DNA of 15,206 nt from Candidatus Gastranaerophilales bacterium (GTDB lineage Bacteria; Cyanobacteriota; Vampirovibrionia; Gastranaerophilales; Gastranaerophilaceae): the NCBI GenBank assembly GCA_910587175.1, contig CAJULH010000048.1:1-15206 (forward strand), written 5' to 3'. The translations under genes and the position numbers were made by a program. The notes below the pieces were generated by a model. The model was not told the DNA's origin, ran no database searches, and saw only the letters and a list, made by a program, of their open reading frames with translations. Every line of letters begins with the position of its first letter. Positions within the stretch are counted from its first letter, which is position 1. Positions 1 through 5,891 of this stretch are shown here, piece by piece.

Positions 1-88
1 TTGCTTTTAAAGAACATATACACGTACAAAAACTTATACCAAGAACAAATATTTAATTTTTAATTCAGATTTGCTACCTGGGCTGGCT

Positions 89-111
89 TCCTTTATTGAA
101 AAGGATTTTAA
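89..111 (+). terminator. weak hairpin plus T-run, possible terminator of an upstream gene
   Basis: A 6-bp stem (89-94 TCCTTT with 100-105 AAAGGA, 5-nt loop) is followed by TTTT at 106-109. Two plus-strand frames are open from the left edge and close at 54-56 and 61-63, so this could end a gene lying mostly outside the window. The stem is short and AT-rich, so the call is weak. Confidence 0.25.
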
Positions 112-118
112 GGCATTT

Positions 119-137
119 TTTGAATTTTAAATTCAAA
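119..137. repeat. 19-bp palindrome upstream of the sigma factor gene
   Basis: TTTGAATTT (119-127), one central T, then AAATTCAAA (129-137) form a perfect dyad with 9-bp arms. GGC at 112-114 and GCC at 138-140 could extend it with a bulge. It is not followed by a T-run on the plus strand. It could be an operator or part of a structured leader. The rest of 1-237 shows no gene that I can support. Confidence 0.45.
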
Positions 138-237
138 GCCGCCAAGCTGTCTTTGGTGTATAATACAAACAGACTATTAAAAACAAAGAACATTGTCAAA
201 TAAATGTTATGTTTCGTTACAATTTACTTTTTTTTTG

Positions 238-266
238 TTGAAAAACATGTAAATAATGTTTATTAT
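238..266 (+). promoter_or_regulatory. sigma-70-type promoter for the sigma factor gene
   Basis: TTGAAA (238-243), a 17-base spacer and TATTAT (261-266) form a near-consensus promoter. Transcription would begin near 273, leaving a leader of about 22 bases. That leader contains no convincing Shine-Dalgarno sequence before the ATG at 295. A second perfect TATAAT occurs at 159-164, but without a good -35 box. Confidence 0.6.
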
Positions 267-294
267 GGTTACCTAATTTGCTTAATTTCTAAAG

Positions 295-921
295 ATGGAA
301 AACCTAAAAGAAAAAATTGAAAAAAATGTAAGGCTCAGGAAATATCTTGATTTAATTAACAAGATTGTAAAAGTGGAGTACAAATCTATTGCAGCCCAGC
401 ACCTTGTTGAGTTTGATGAGCTTGTGAATATAGGCATTCAGACTGTCGATATTTTATGCAACGGTGAAGAACATAAAACCGATGAAGAGTACAATGAATC
501 CTATCTTGCTACTGCAATAAAATGGGCAATAAGAAATGAACTTCGAAGAAGATACAGATGGCATGGTGTGAAATCGCAAAGGGCATCGGAATCTGATAAA
601 AACGAGCTTCGTGAGGCAATTTATAAAACCATTCTTTCGACTGACGAAATGCTTGAATCCGAAAAACCTTTTGAGGTGAAGGATATCAGAAAAAATCCTG
701 AAGAAACCTGTGAATTTAACCAGATTTCATCTGCTATAAAAAAAGCCATTGCTGAATTACCAAGACGCGAAAGAGAATTAATCGAGGCAAAGTTTTTCCA
801 GGAAAAAAAACTTATGGAATTATCCGAAGAGTTTTCTATTTCTGCTTCAAGGATTTCAAGAATTATAAAATCTGGGCTTGATAAGGTTAAAGATAAGCTT
901 CTTGAAAGTGAAGTTGTTTAA
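295..921 (+). CDS. sigma-70 family RNA polymerase sigma factor, FliA-like layout
   Basis: This 208-residue protein is a stand-alone alternative sigma factor that would direct RNA polymerase to a subset of promoters. Residues about 38-92 look like region 2: FDELVNIG resembles the start of the core-binding segment, and the stretch ending in RNELRRRYRW resembles the -10-recognition helix of FliA-type factors. Residues about 144-203 are region 4. They begin with the typical ELPRRERELI and contain a helix-turn-helix at about 172-195 (ELSEEFSISASRISRI). The roughly 50 residues between them are charged and hold at most a reduced region 3. The length fits group 3 factors and is longer than most ECF factors. 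There is no anti-sigma gene beside it and no flagellar gene in the window, so its regulon is unknown. The start lacks a clear ribosome binding site. The gene is followed by a terminator and appears to be monocistronic. Confidence 0.82.
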   Translation: MENLKEKIEKNVRLRKYLDLINKIVKVEYKSIAAQHLVEFDELVNIGIQTVDILCNGEEHKTDEEYNESYLATAIKWAIRNELRRRYRWHGVKSQRASESDKNELREAIYKTILSTDEMLESEKPFEVKDIRKNPEETCEFNQISSAIKKAIAELPRRERELIEAKFFQEKKLMELSEEFSISASRISRIIKSGLDKVKDKLLESEVV

Positions 922-990
922 AGATGTAGTGTTGATAAAAATTTATTCAAAATCGAATTCATTGCAGAAAACGGTTTATTATTGCATATA

Positions 991-1020
991 AAAATACCCT
1001 GGAGTTTTCAGGGTGTTTTT
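991..1020. terminator. bidirectional Rho-independent terminator
   Basis: ACCCTG (996-1001) pairs with CAGGGT (1009-1014), and flanking A-runs pair with T-runs outside them. T5 follows on the plus strand and T5 on the minus strand. It sits between the convergent sigma factor gene and the small minus-strand gene and can serve both. Confidence 0.85.
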
Positions 1021-1053
1021 AAGCAAATTTTGATTTATTAATGTCGCACTTCT

Positions 1054-1491
1054 CTAAAGCTGCATATCTTCCATTGTATTTGTAATTATATCGGTAGATT
1101 GTTTTATGCCGTTTAGTTTGCCAAGCCTATGTGCGGCTTTTAATACAGTCAATCCTGTTAATGCACCAAGGAAAACAAGTGCTTTTGTTTGTTTTGAAGC
1201 ACCCTGGGCTTTTTCTACGACAGATTTAAGGTTTGGCGTTGCTATTTTTTTGTTTATAAAATCAACAGCATTTTTAGCACCTTTTGAAATAAAGTCTGCA
1301 GCGGTGCCAAACATTTTTGTTGCCAATGCATCTTCTTTTTCAATGATATTCTTTGCATTAACAGCTCCCAGCCCGGCAATAATACCGGTTGTGGCAACAA
1401 CTGATGCCTTTGCAATATTTATGCTTTTATTAATTTGTTTGTTAAATTGTCTGTATGGATTCATATTATTTACTGCATCAACTTTTGCCAT
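1054..1491 (-). CDS. small hypothetical protein with two hydrophobic segments
   Basis: I do not recognise this 145-residue protein. I place the start at 1491 (MAKVDAVNN) because an AAGGAGA at 1502-1496 lies four bases upstream; a longer frame reaching 1539 has no comparable signal. Residues about 29-46 (rich in A, V, G and I) and about 102-120 (LVFLGALTGL core) are hydrophobic and could be membrane or hairpin-forming helices. The rest is Lys/Asn/Ala-rich, with Lys-rich stretches between them. The opposite strand is also open over this interval, but it lacks a ribosome binding site, and the terminator position and Shine-Dalgarno favour the minus strand. It is divergent from dapB, and nothing in its context suggests a role. 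It is most likely a small membrane-associated protein. Confidence 0.7.
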   Translation of the reverse strand: MAKVDAVNNMNPYRQFNKQINKSINIAKASVVATTGIIAGLGAVNAKNIIEKEDALATKMFGTAADFISKGAKNAVDFINKKIATPNLKSVVEKAQGASKQTKALVFLGALTGLTVLKAAHRLGKLNGIKQSTDIITNTMEDMQL

Positions 1492-1510
1492 GGATTCTCC
1501 TTTTTTGCCG

Positions 1511-1539
1511 GTTATGCTATTAGTAAAACATCTAAACAA
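1511..1539 (-). promoter_or_regulatory. candidate promoter of the 1054-1491 gene
   Basis: On the minus strand TTGTTT (1539-1534), 17 bases, then CATAAC (1516-1511). Transcription would start near 1504, just ahead of the ribosome binding site. Both boxes are imperfect. Confidence 0.35.
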
Positions 1540-1569
1540 AGTTTTTTGCTACTTGTTAAAATTTTGCTT

Positions 1570-1587
1570 AATAATTTTTAAATTATT
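1570..1587. repeat. AT-rich dyad between divergent promoters
   Basis: AATAATTT (1570-1577) and AAATTATT (1580-1587) are perfect inverted 8-bp arms with a 2-base centre. The dyad lies between the divergent promoters of the small minus-strand gene and the dapB operon, where an operator would sit. With only A and T in the arms, chance is a real alternative. Confidence 0.3.
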
Positions 1588-1601
1588 GTAATGCAAGAAT
1601 C

Positions 1602-1630
1602 TTGAAATTACCATATTTTTATGAAATAAT
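1602..1630 (+). promoter_or_regulatory. promoter of the dapB-asd-dapA operon
   Basis: TTGAAA (1602-1607), a 17-base spacer and AATAAT (1625-1630). The predicted transcript begins near 1637, about 29 bases before the GTG start of dapB, which leaves room for the ribosome binding site at 1656-1659. There is no space for a lysine riboswitch. Confidence 0.55.
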
Positions 1631-1665
1631 TTGCGCTGTACCTTAATTTAAACTTGGAGATTGAA

Positions 1666-2463
1666 GTGATAAAAGTCGGAGTAACAGGTGCCCTTGGAAA
1701 AATGGGTACGGAGGTTATTAAAGCCGTTATAGATAACAGTGAAAAAAAAGGCGAAATGTCCCTTGTAATGGCTGTAGACAAATTTCGGACAGGAGAAAAT
1801 GTCTATGGTGATGTTGTTATTGAAAGTGACCTTGTCAAGGCAATTGAAGCCTCAAAACCGGATATTGTAGTAGACTTTACGCAGCCTTCTGTTGTTTTTG
1901 AAAATGCGAAAATATATCTGAATGCAAAAGTGAAGCCTGTAATCGGAACCACCGGGCTTTCAACGGAACAGATTGGCGAACTAAAAGAATTATCAAAAAA
2001 AAATGATACAGGCTGTTTTATTGCTCCGAATTTTACAACAGGTGCAGTTTTAATGATGATGTTTTCAAAAATGGCAGCAAAATACTTTGATAATGCTGAG
2101 ATTATTGAATTTCACCATAACCAGAAAAAAGATGCGCCATCCGGTACTGCCATAAAAACGGCTCAAATGATGGCTGAAGCGAATTCTGATTTTGCAAAAG
2201 GAAACGTACCTGAAACTGAACTTATTCAAGGTGCGCGCGGCGGCAATTTCAATGAAAACGGCAAGGGAAACATTCATATTCACGCTGTCAGAATGCCGGG
2301 GTTTGTGGCAAGCCAGGAAGTAATTTTCGGCGGTCCCGGGCAGACGCTTAAAATCAGGCATGATTCAATAAACCGTGAATGCTATATGGGCGGTGTTGAG
2401 CTTGCAATTAAGCATGTATATGATAATAATGATTTTACATATGGATTGGAGAATATACTATGA
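1666..2463 (+). CDS. dapB: 4-hydroxy-tetrahydrodipicolinate reductase
   Basis: DapB reduces 4-hydroxy-tetrahydrodipicolinate to tetrahydrodipicolinate with NAD(P)H in the cytoplasm, on the route to diaminopimelate and lysine. I prefer the GTG at 1666: GGAG at 1656-1659 is six bases upstream, and the product then begins MIKVGVTGALGKMG as the family does. A TTG at 1654 is also in frame but has no such signal. From 1666 the protein has 265 residues, which is normal. Visible motifs are the nucleotide-binding GxxGxMG (8-14), DFT (70-72), GTTG (94-97), APNF (120-123), and the signature HHNQKKDAPSGTA (150-162) with catalytic His150/151 and Lys155. IHAVRMPG follows near 205-212. The stop codon overlaps the asd start as ATGA, which indicates translational coupling. 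Confidence 0.96.
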   Translation: MIKVGVTGALGKMGTEVIKAVIDNSEKKGEMSLVMAVDKFRTGENVYGDVVIESDLVKAIEASKPDIVVDFTQPSVVFENAKIYLNAKVKPVIGTTGLSTEQIGELKELSKKNDTGCFIAPNFTTGAVLMMMFSKMAAKYFDNAEIIEFHHNQKKDAPSGTAIKTAQMMAEANSDFAKGNVPETELIQGARGGNFNENGKGNIHIHAVRMPGFVASQEVIFGGPGQTLKIRHDSINRECYMGGVELAIKHVYDNNDFTYGLENIL

Positions 2464-3482
2464 AACCGAATATAGCTGTACTTGGAGCAACAGGAGTTGT
2501 TGGAAGAGAAATTTTAAGTATTTTGGAAGAAAAAAAGTTTGAATTTAATTCAATCAAAATGTTGGCTTCATCCCGTTCTGCAGGTTCAAAACTTGATTTT
2601 ATGGGAAAAGAATATACGGTAATTGAAGCAACTCCCGAGGCTTTTGACGGTGTAGATATTGTTTTGGCGTCTGCCGGCGGTTCTACAAGTCTTGCTTTGG
2701 CTAAAGAAGCTGCAAAAAGAGGGTGTGTTTACATAGATAATTCAAGCGCTTTTCGTATGGAAAAAGATGTGCCGCTTGTAATTGCAGGCGTGAATGACGA
2801 TGACCTTAAAATGCATACGGGAATTGTTGCAAACCCGAATTGTTCAACTTCGCAGCTGATGCTTGTTTTAAAACCTTTACATGATTATGCAAATATTAAA
2901 AGATTAATTGTTTCAACATATCAGGCGGTTTCAGGCGCGGGTCTTGCTGCAATGAATGAATTAACCGACAATTCAAAGGTAAATTTAGTTGGAATGCCTT
3001 ACGAAAACAAGGTATTTAAATATGAAATCGGTTTTAACCTTATTCCGCAGATTGATTCATTTACAGAAAACGGCTATACAAAAGAAGAGATGAAAGTTAC
3101 AAATGAAACAAGAAAAATCCTTCATCTTTCTGAAAATGTGCCAATATCCTGCACGGCTGTTCGCGTTCCTGTGTACAGAGGGCATTCCGAGGCTGTTACC
3201 ATTGAATTTGAAAAACCTCTGTTTGCTGAAAAGGCACGTGAAATTTTATCTTCTGCGTGGGGTGTTGAAGTGGTTGATGATATTAGCAACTACGTTTATC
3301 CCACACCTAAGGATTGTGCCGGAAAAGACCCTGTGTATGTAGGCAGAATAAGAAAATCCATCGCTTTTGATAATGCAATTGATTTATTCTGTGTGGCAGA
3401 TAATTTAAGAATAGGTGCTGCGCTTAATACTGTAAGAATAGCAGAATCTATTGTAAGAATGGGGCTTTACGGAAAAAAATAA
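2460..3482 (+). CDS. asd: aspartate-semialdehyde dehydrogenase
   Basis: Asd reduces L-4-aspartyl phosphate to aspartate semialdehyde with NADPH, the branch point for lysine/DAP and for threonine/methionine. The 340-residue length is typical. The N-terminal nucleotide-binding motif GATGVVG lies at 9-15. The active-site cysteine is Cys128 in NPNCST. YQAVSGAG occurs at 154-161. Substrate-binding Arg235 and the general base His242 lie in RVPVYRGHS. The ATG overlaps the dapB stop by four bases, and a GGAG at 2448-2451 inside dapB serves as ribosome binding site. Its product is the substrate of DapA, encoded next in the operon, so the order fits the pathway closely. Confidence 0.96.
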   Translation: MKPNIAVLGATGVVGREILSILEEKKFEFNSIKMLASSRSAGSKLDFMGKEYTVIEATPEAFDGVDIVLASAGGSTSLALAKEAAKRGCVYIDNSSAFRMEKDVPLVIAGVNDDDLKMHTGIVANPNCSTSQLMLVLKPLHDYANIKRLIVSTYQAVSGAGLAAMNELTDNSKVNLVGMPYENKVFKYEIGFNLIPQIDSFTENGYTKEEMKVTNETRKILHLSENVPISCTAVRVPVYRGHSEAVTIEFEKPLFAEKAREILSSAWGVEVVDDISNYVYPTPKDCAGKDPVYVGRIRKSIAFDNAIDLFCVADNLRIGAALNTVRIAESIVRMGLYGKK

Positions 3483-3508
3483 TTGTTTTGTAATGCGCGA
3501 AAACAATT
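3481..3508 (+). promoter_or_regulatory. hairpin between asd and dapA
   Basis: AATTGTTTT (3481-3489) and AAAACAATT (3500-3508) are perfect 9-bp inverted arms around a 10-base loop. The left arm overlaps the asd stop codon. No T-run follows, so it is a poor terminator. It could be an mRNA stability or processing element, or a weak attenuator, before dapA. Confidence 0.35.
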
Positions 3509-3570
3509 ATTTATCCCAAGTGCAACAAAAATATTATTAAACAGCAAAGATTAGCTAAGGAGAAGAATAT

Positions 3571-4476
3571 ATGACACTGAGATATGATGCTGGCGAAGTG
3601 ATAACTGCAATGGTAACGCCGTTTAATGAAAAACGGGAGATAGATTTCAGCGCAACTGAAAAGCTTGCAAAACACTTGGTGAATACCGGTTCTGATGCTA
3701 TTCTTGTAGCAGGTACCACAGGCGAAAGCCCGACGCTTACCCACGAAGAAGAATATGAACTTTTGTATGCCGTAAAAGGCGTAGTTTCAGGCTCTGCAAA
3801 AATTATTATGGGTGCCGGCTCAAACTGTACAAAAACTGCGGTTGAATCGTCTAAAAAAGCTGTTGAACTTGGCGCAGATGCAATACTTTCAGTTGTTCCG
3901 TATTATAATAAACCAAACCAGCAGGGGATGATTGAACATTTCAGCGAAATTGCAAAAAATGTTGATATTCCTATTATTTTATACAATATTCCCGGGCGCA
4001 CAGGTGTTAATATGCAGCCCTCAACAGTTGCATTCCTTGCAAAAGAATATCCTAATATTATCGGTTTAAAACAAAGTTTTCCTGATATGGATGTTATAAC
4101 CGAATTAAAAGCTGTTTGTCCGGATGATTTTGCAATATATTGCGGTGATGATAGTTTAACCCTTCCAATGCTTTCCCTTGGCGCACATGGTGTAATATCT
4201 GTTGCATCACATGTTGTCGGGGATGAATTAAAGTCTTTAATTCACAATTTTAAATCCGGACAAATAAAAGCTGCAAGGAATATGCACCAGAAATTGTATC
4301 CGTTGTTTAAGAAATTATTTATGGCGCCAAACCCTGTTCCCGTTAAAGCTGTATTATCAAGGCTCAAAATGATTGAAAATTACGTTCGCCGCCCTTTGGT
4401 AGAATTAAACGAAATTGAAAGGGCAGAACTTTTTGACGTTTTAAACGAAGTGTTAAAATCAATTGGGAAGAATTAG
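3571..4476 (+). CDS. dapA: 4-hydroxy-tetrahydrodipicolinate synthase
   Basis: DapA condenses pyruvate with aspartate semialdehyde through a Schiff base, the first committed step to DAP and lysine. The 301 residues cover the whole (beta/alpha)8 barrel. Visible catalytic residues are GTTGE (48-52) with Thr49/Thr50, YYNKP (111-115), Tyr138 in LYNIPGRTG with the substrate-binding Arg143, and the Schiff-base Lys167 in GLKQS. AAGGAG at 3557-3562 lies eight bases before the ATG. The 88-base gap after asd holds a hairpin but no strong promoter, so I read it as the third gene of the operon. The close relatives N-acetylneuraminate lyase and KDG aldolase are less likely given the dapB/asd context. Confidence 0.95.
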   Translation: MTLRYDAGEVITAMVTPFNEKREIDFSATEKLAKHLVNTGSDAILVAGTTGESPTLTHEEEYELLYAVKGVVSGSAKIIMGAGSNCTKTAVESSKKAVELGADAILSVVPYYNKPNQQGMIEHFSEIAKNVDIPIILYNIPGRTGVNMQPSTVAFLAKEYPNIIGLKQSFPDMDVITELKAVCPDDFAIYCGDDSLTLPMLSLGAHGVISVASHVVGDELKSLIHNFKSGQIKAARNMHQKLYPLFKKLFMAPNPVPVKAVLSRLKMIENYVRRPLVELNEIERAELFDVLNEVLKSIGKN

Positions 4477-4542
4477 CTGGAATAAATGTATTAATTATAT
4501 TGTCTGTTCAAGATTTATAGCTAAAATTAACGAGGATAAGAT

Positions 4543-4929
4543 ATGAGAATAAACAGTATAAGTAATGTTAATTTCAGAAGCGTAACACCTATATTTACAA
4601 AGCCTGGTAATTTGCCAAAGATAGAGAAACAATTAAGGGAACAAACGAACGGTAAAGAATTTGACCTGGCTGATGGTACCAGCTTATACAAAGATATACC
4701 AAATACAGGCGGCATATGCTGGCAAGCCGTAAATAAAGACGGATTTGATGTTGGTTTCCTTGTAACAGGTAAAGAGTGCAGGGCATGGTCTATGATGGAG
4801 CCCGGGTGGACATCAATAAATTCTCCCACAAGGCACATAGATAAAACAGAAGAGATAATTCCCGATGGCAAAATAAACAAGACTACGCTTGAAAAATTAG
4901 TGAACAGAATAAACGAACCTGCAAAATAA
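4543..4929 (+). CDS. hypothetical protein with N-terminal NVNFRS tag
   Basis: I do not recognise this 128-residue protein. The ATG is well supported by GAGG at 4532-4535, seven bases upstream. It begins MRINSISNVNFRS, a polar stretch ending in Asn-Phe-Arg-Ser. The adjacent minus-strand protein carries a matching stretch (INKIQ...INFKS). The remainder looks like a small mixed alpha/beta domain: a Trp/Gly-rich middle (GGICWQAVNKDGFDVGFLV at about 56-74, then MMEPGW at about 84-89) and a charged C-terminal helix. No signal peptide or membrane segment is visible. It follows dapA by 66 bases on the same strand with no terminator between, so it is probably co-transcribed with the DAP genes. Nothing in it suggests a metabolic role. 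The 47 bases after it hold no clear terminator. Confidence 0.72.
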   Translation: MRINSISNVNFRSVTPIFTKPGNLPKIEKQLREQTNGKEFDLADGTSLYKDIPNTGGICWQAVNKDGFDVGFLVTGKECRAWSMMEPGWTSINSPTRHIDKTEEIIPDGKINKTTLEKLVNRINEPAK

Positions 4930-4976
4930 CTCGAAATTAATGCAGGGTGTAATGGGAGCTTTGCAGGAAACAAAAA

Positions 4977-5732
4977 CTATACTATCTCGCTGTAGAAATA
5001 ATTTTTAAGGCTGACTTTTTCAAAATTTTCTTCAAGCTGTTGTTTTGAATGGTAGCTGTATATTTCATCAGATAAAATTATTCCTTTTTCAACATCAAAG
5101 TATAGCGAATGTCCTATGCGCCAATCTTTGCTATAGAGGACTTCTTCTTTTTGAATTTCGTTTTTATTTAATACCTCTGAAATGTCTTCATATAACTTGT
5201 CAGATGCTCCTCTTATGCCGCCAAACAAAAATGCGCTGCAGTTCTGGTTGTCTTTTTTTAAATCAGATATTGAATTTTGGAGAACCTCCTGCATATGCTC
5301 AATATCATCTTTCTTTTGGTGGTTTAGCGGACTCAGGTGAAATAAATAAGCTTTGTCGTTATTGTGCAGAAGAACTGCAATACAATCGCAAATGCCGTCT
5401 GTGAAACCTTTGGTAGAGCAAATTGCTCCATCTGCCGTGTAATTCGGATTGCCAAATGCCATAATTCTTTCTTTTGGTTTTAATTTTCTGATATTTGAAC
5501 GCTGTATAGCCAAATAGTGTTCATCGTCTCCATTTACAGGAAAGACAACGTTTAAATTTTGGTTTGCAGATGAATTTCTAAACATGCCGGGGTAATAGTA
5601 GTTTCTTTGCATTGTGGAAAACTTTTTATAATCATCATCAAAAAAACTTGCACTGTTGTGGTTTTCTTTGTTTTGACTTTTAAAATTAATTTTTGAAAAA
5701 GTATAATTTGGTTGTATTTTATTTATCAACAT
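4977..5732 (-). CDS. tagged protein with a CheD-like glutamine deamidase region
   Basis: From the ATG at 5732 the protein has 251 residues. The frame extends to another ATG at 5810 (277 residues), but that start lies only 16 bases from the upstream terminator and has no ribosome binding site. The start at 5732 lacks one too, but it gives MLINKIQ...INFKS, matching the tag of the neighbouring 128-residue protein. Residues 111-132 read TDGICDCIAVLL...FH. This parallels TxGLGSCVxxxL...H of CheD: Thr111, Cys117 and His132 fall where the CheD catalytic Thr, Cys and His would be, with two residues fewer before His. FLFGG (169-173) and a C-terminal strand pattern like GRxIxFD (GHSLYFD, 207-213) follow in CheD order. 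CheD deamidates receptor glutamines, but no chemotaxis genes lie nearby, so a different target is likely. The assignment rests on pattern matching by eye. Confidence 0.6.
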   Translation of the reverse strand: MLINKIQPNYTFSKINFKSQNKENHNSASFFDDDYKKFSTMQRNYYYPGMFRNSSANQNLNVVFPVNGDDEHYLAIQRSNIRKLKPKERIMAFGNPNYTADGAICSTKGFTDGICDCIAVLLHNNDKAYLFHLSPLNHQKKDDIEHMQEVLQNSISDLKKDNQNCSAFLFGGIRGASDKLYEDISEVLNKNEIQKEEVLYSKDWRIGHSLYFDVEKGIILSDEIYSYHSKQQLEENFEKVSLKNYFYSEIV

Positions 5733-5826
5733 AGTAATTTTTAAAAACTGGGAAATGAAAATATTTGCGTCATAAAAAGATTTACCCAGTAAAGATTTGT
5801 TTAAGAACATTGATAAAACCGGGATA

Positions 5827-5863
5827 AAAAGCTCTCCGTGATTATAGTATCCGGAGAGCTTTT
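5827..5863 (-). terminator. strong terminator of the type I secretion operon
   Basis: A perfect 12-bp stem (AAAAGCTCTCCG at 5827-5838 with CGGAGAGCTTTT at 5852-5863) surrounds a 13-base loop. Read on the minus strand it ends in a T-run and lies about 30 bases after the RTX gene stop. It insulates the following tagged gene, which must then have its own promoter in the roughly 95 bases before 5732. I could not identify one. Confidence 0.85.
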
Positions 5864-5891
5864 ATATTGATTTATCCGGTGGTTGTTTTAC

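Noticed and set aside
1..63. Possible 3' end of an upstream plus-strand gene (frames closing at 54-56 or 61-63), or a divergent minus-strand gene starting with ATG at 17 behind a TGGTATAAG box at 41-33.
   Set aside because: Too few codons are visible to tell coding from chance in AT-rich DNA, and the readings conflict with one another.
1106..1591. Plus-strand open frame opposite the small minus-strand gene.
   Set aside because: It has no ribosome binding site and overlaps the better supported gene, which has AAGGAGA before its ATG and a terminator after it.
1631..1665. Possible lysine riboswitch ahead of dapB.
   Set aside because: The predicted leader is only about 29 bases, far too short for a lysine riboswitch.
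4930..4976. Terminator between the convergent genes ending at 4929 and 4977.
   Set aside because: TGCA occurs twice, but I could find no stable stem followed by a T-run.
5733..5810. N-terminal extension of the CheD-like protein from the ATG at 5810.
   Set aside because: It leaves almost no room for a promoter after the terminator, has no ribosome binding site, and places the shared tag in the interior. It cannot be excluded without transcript data.
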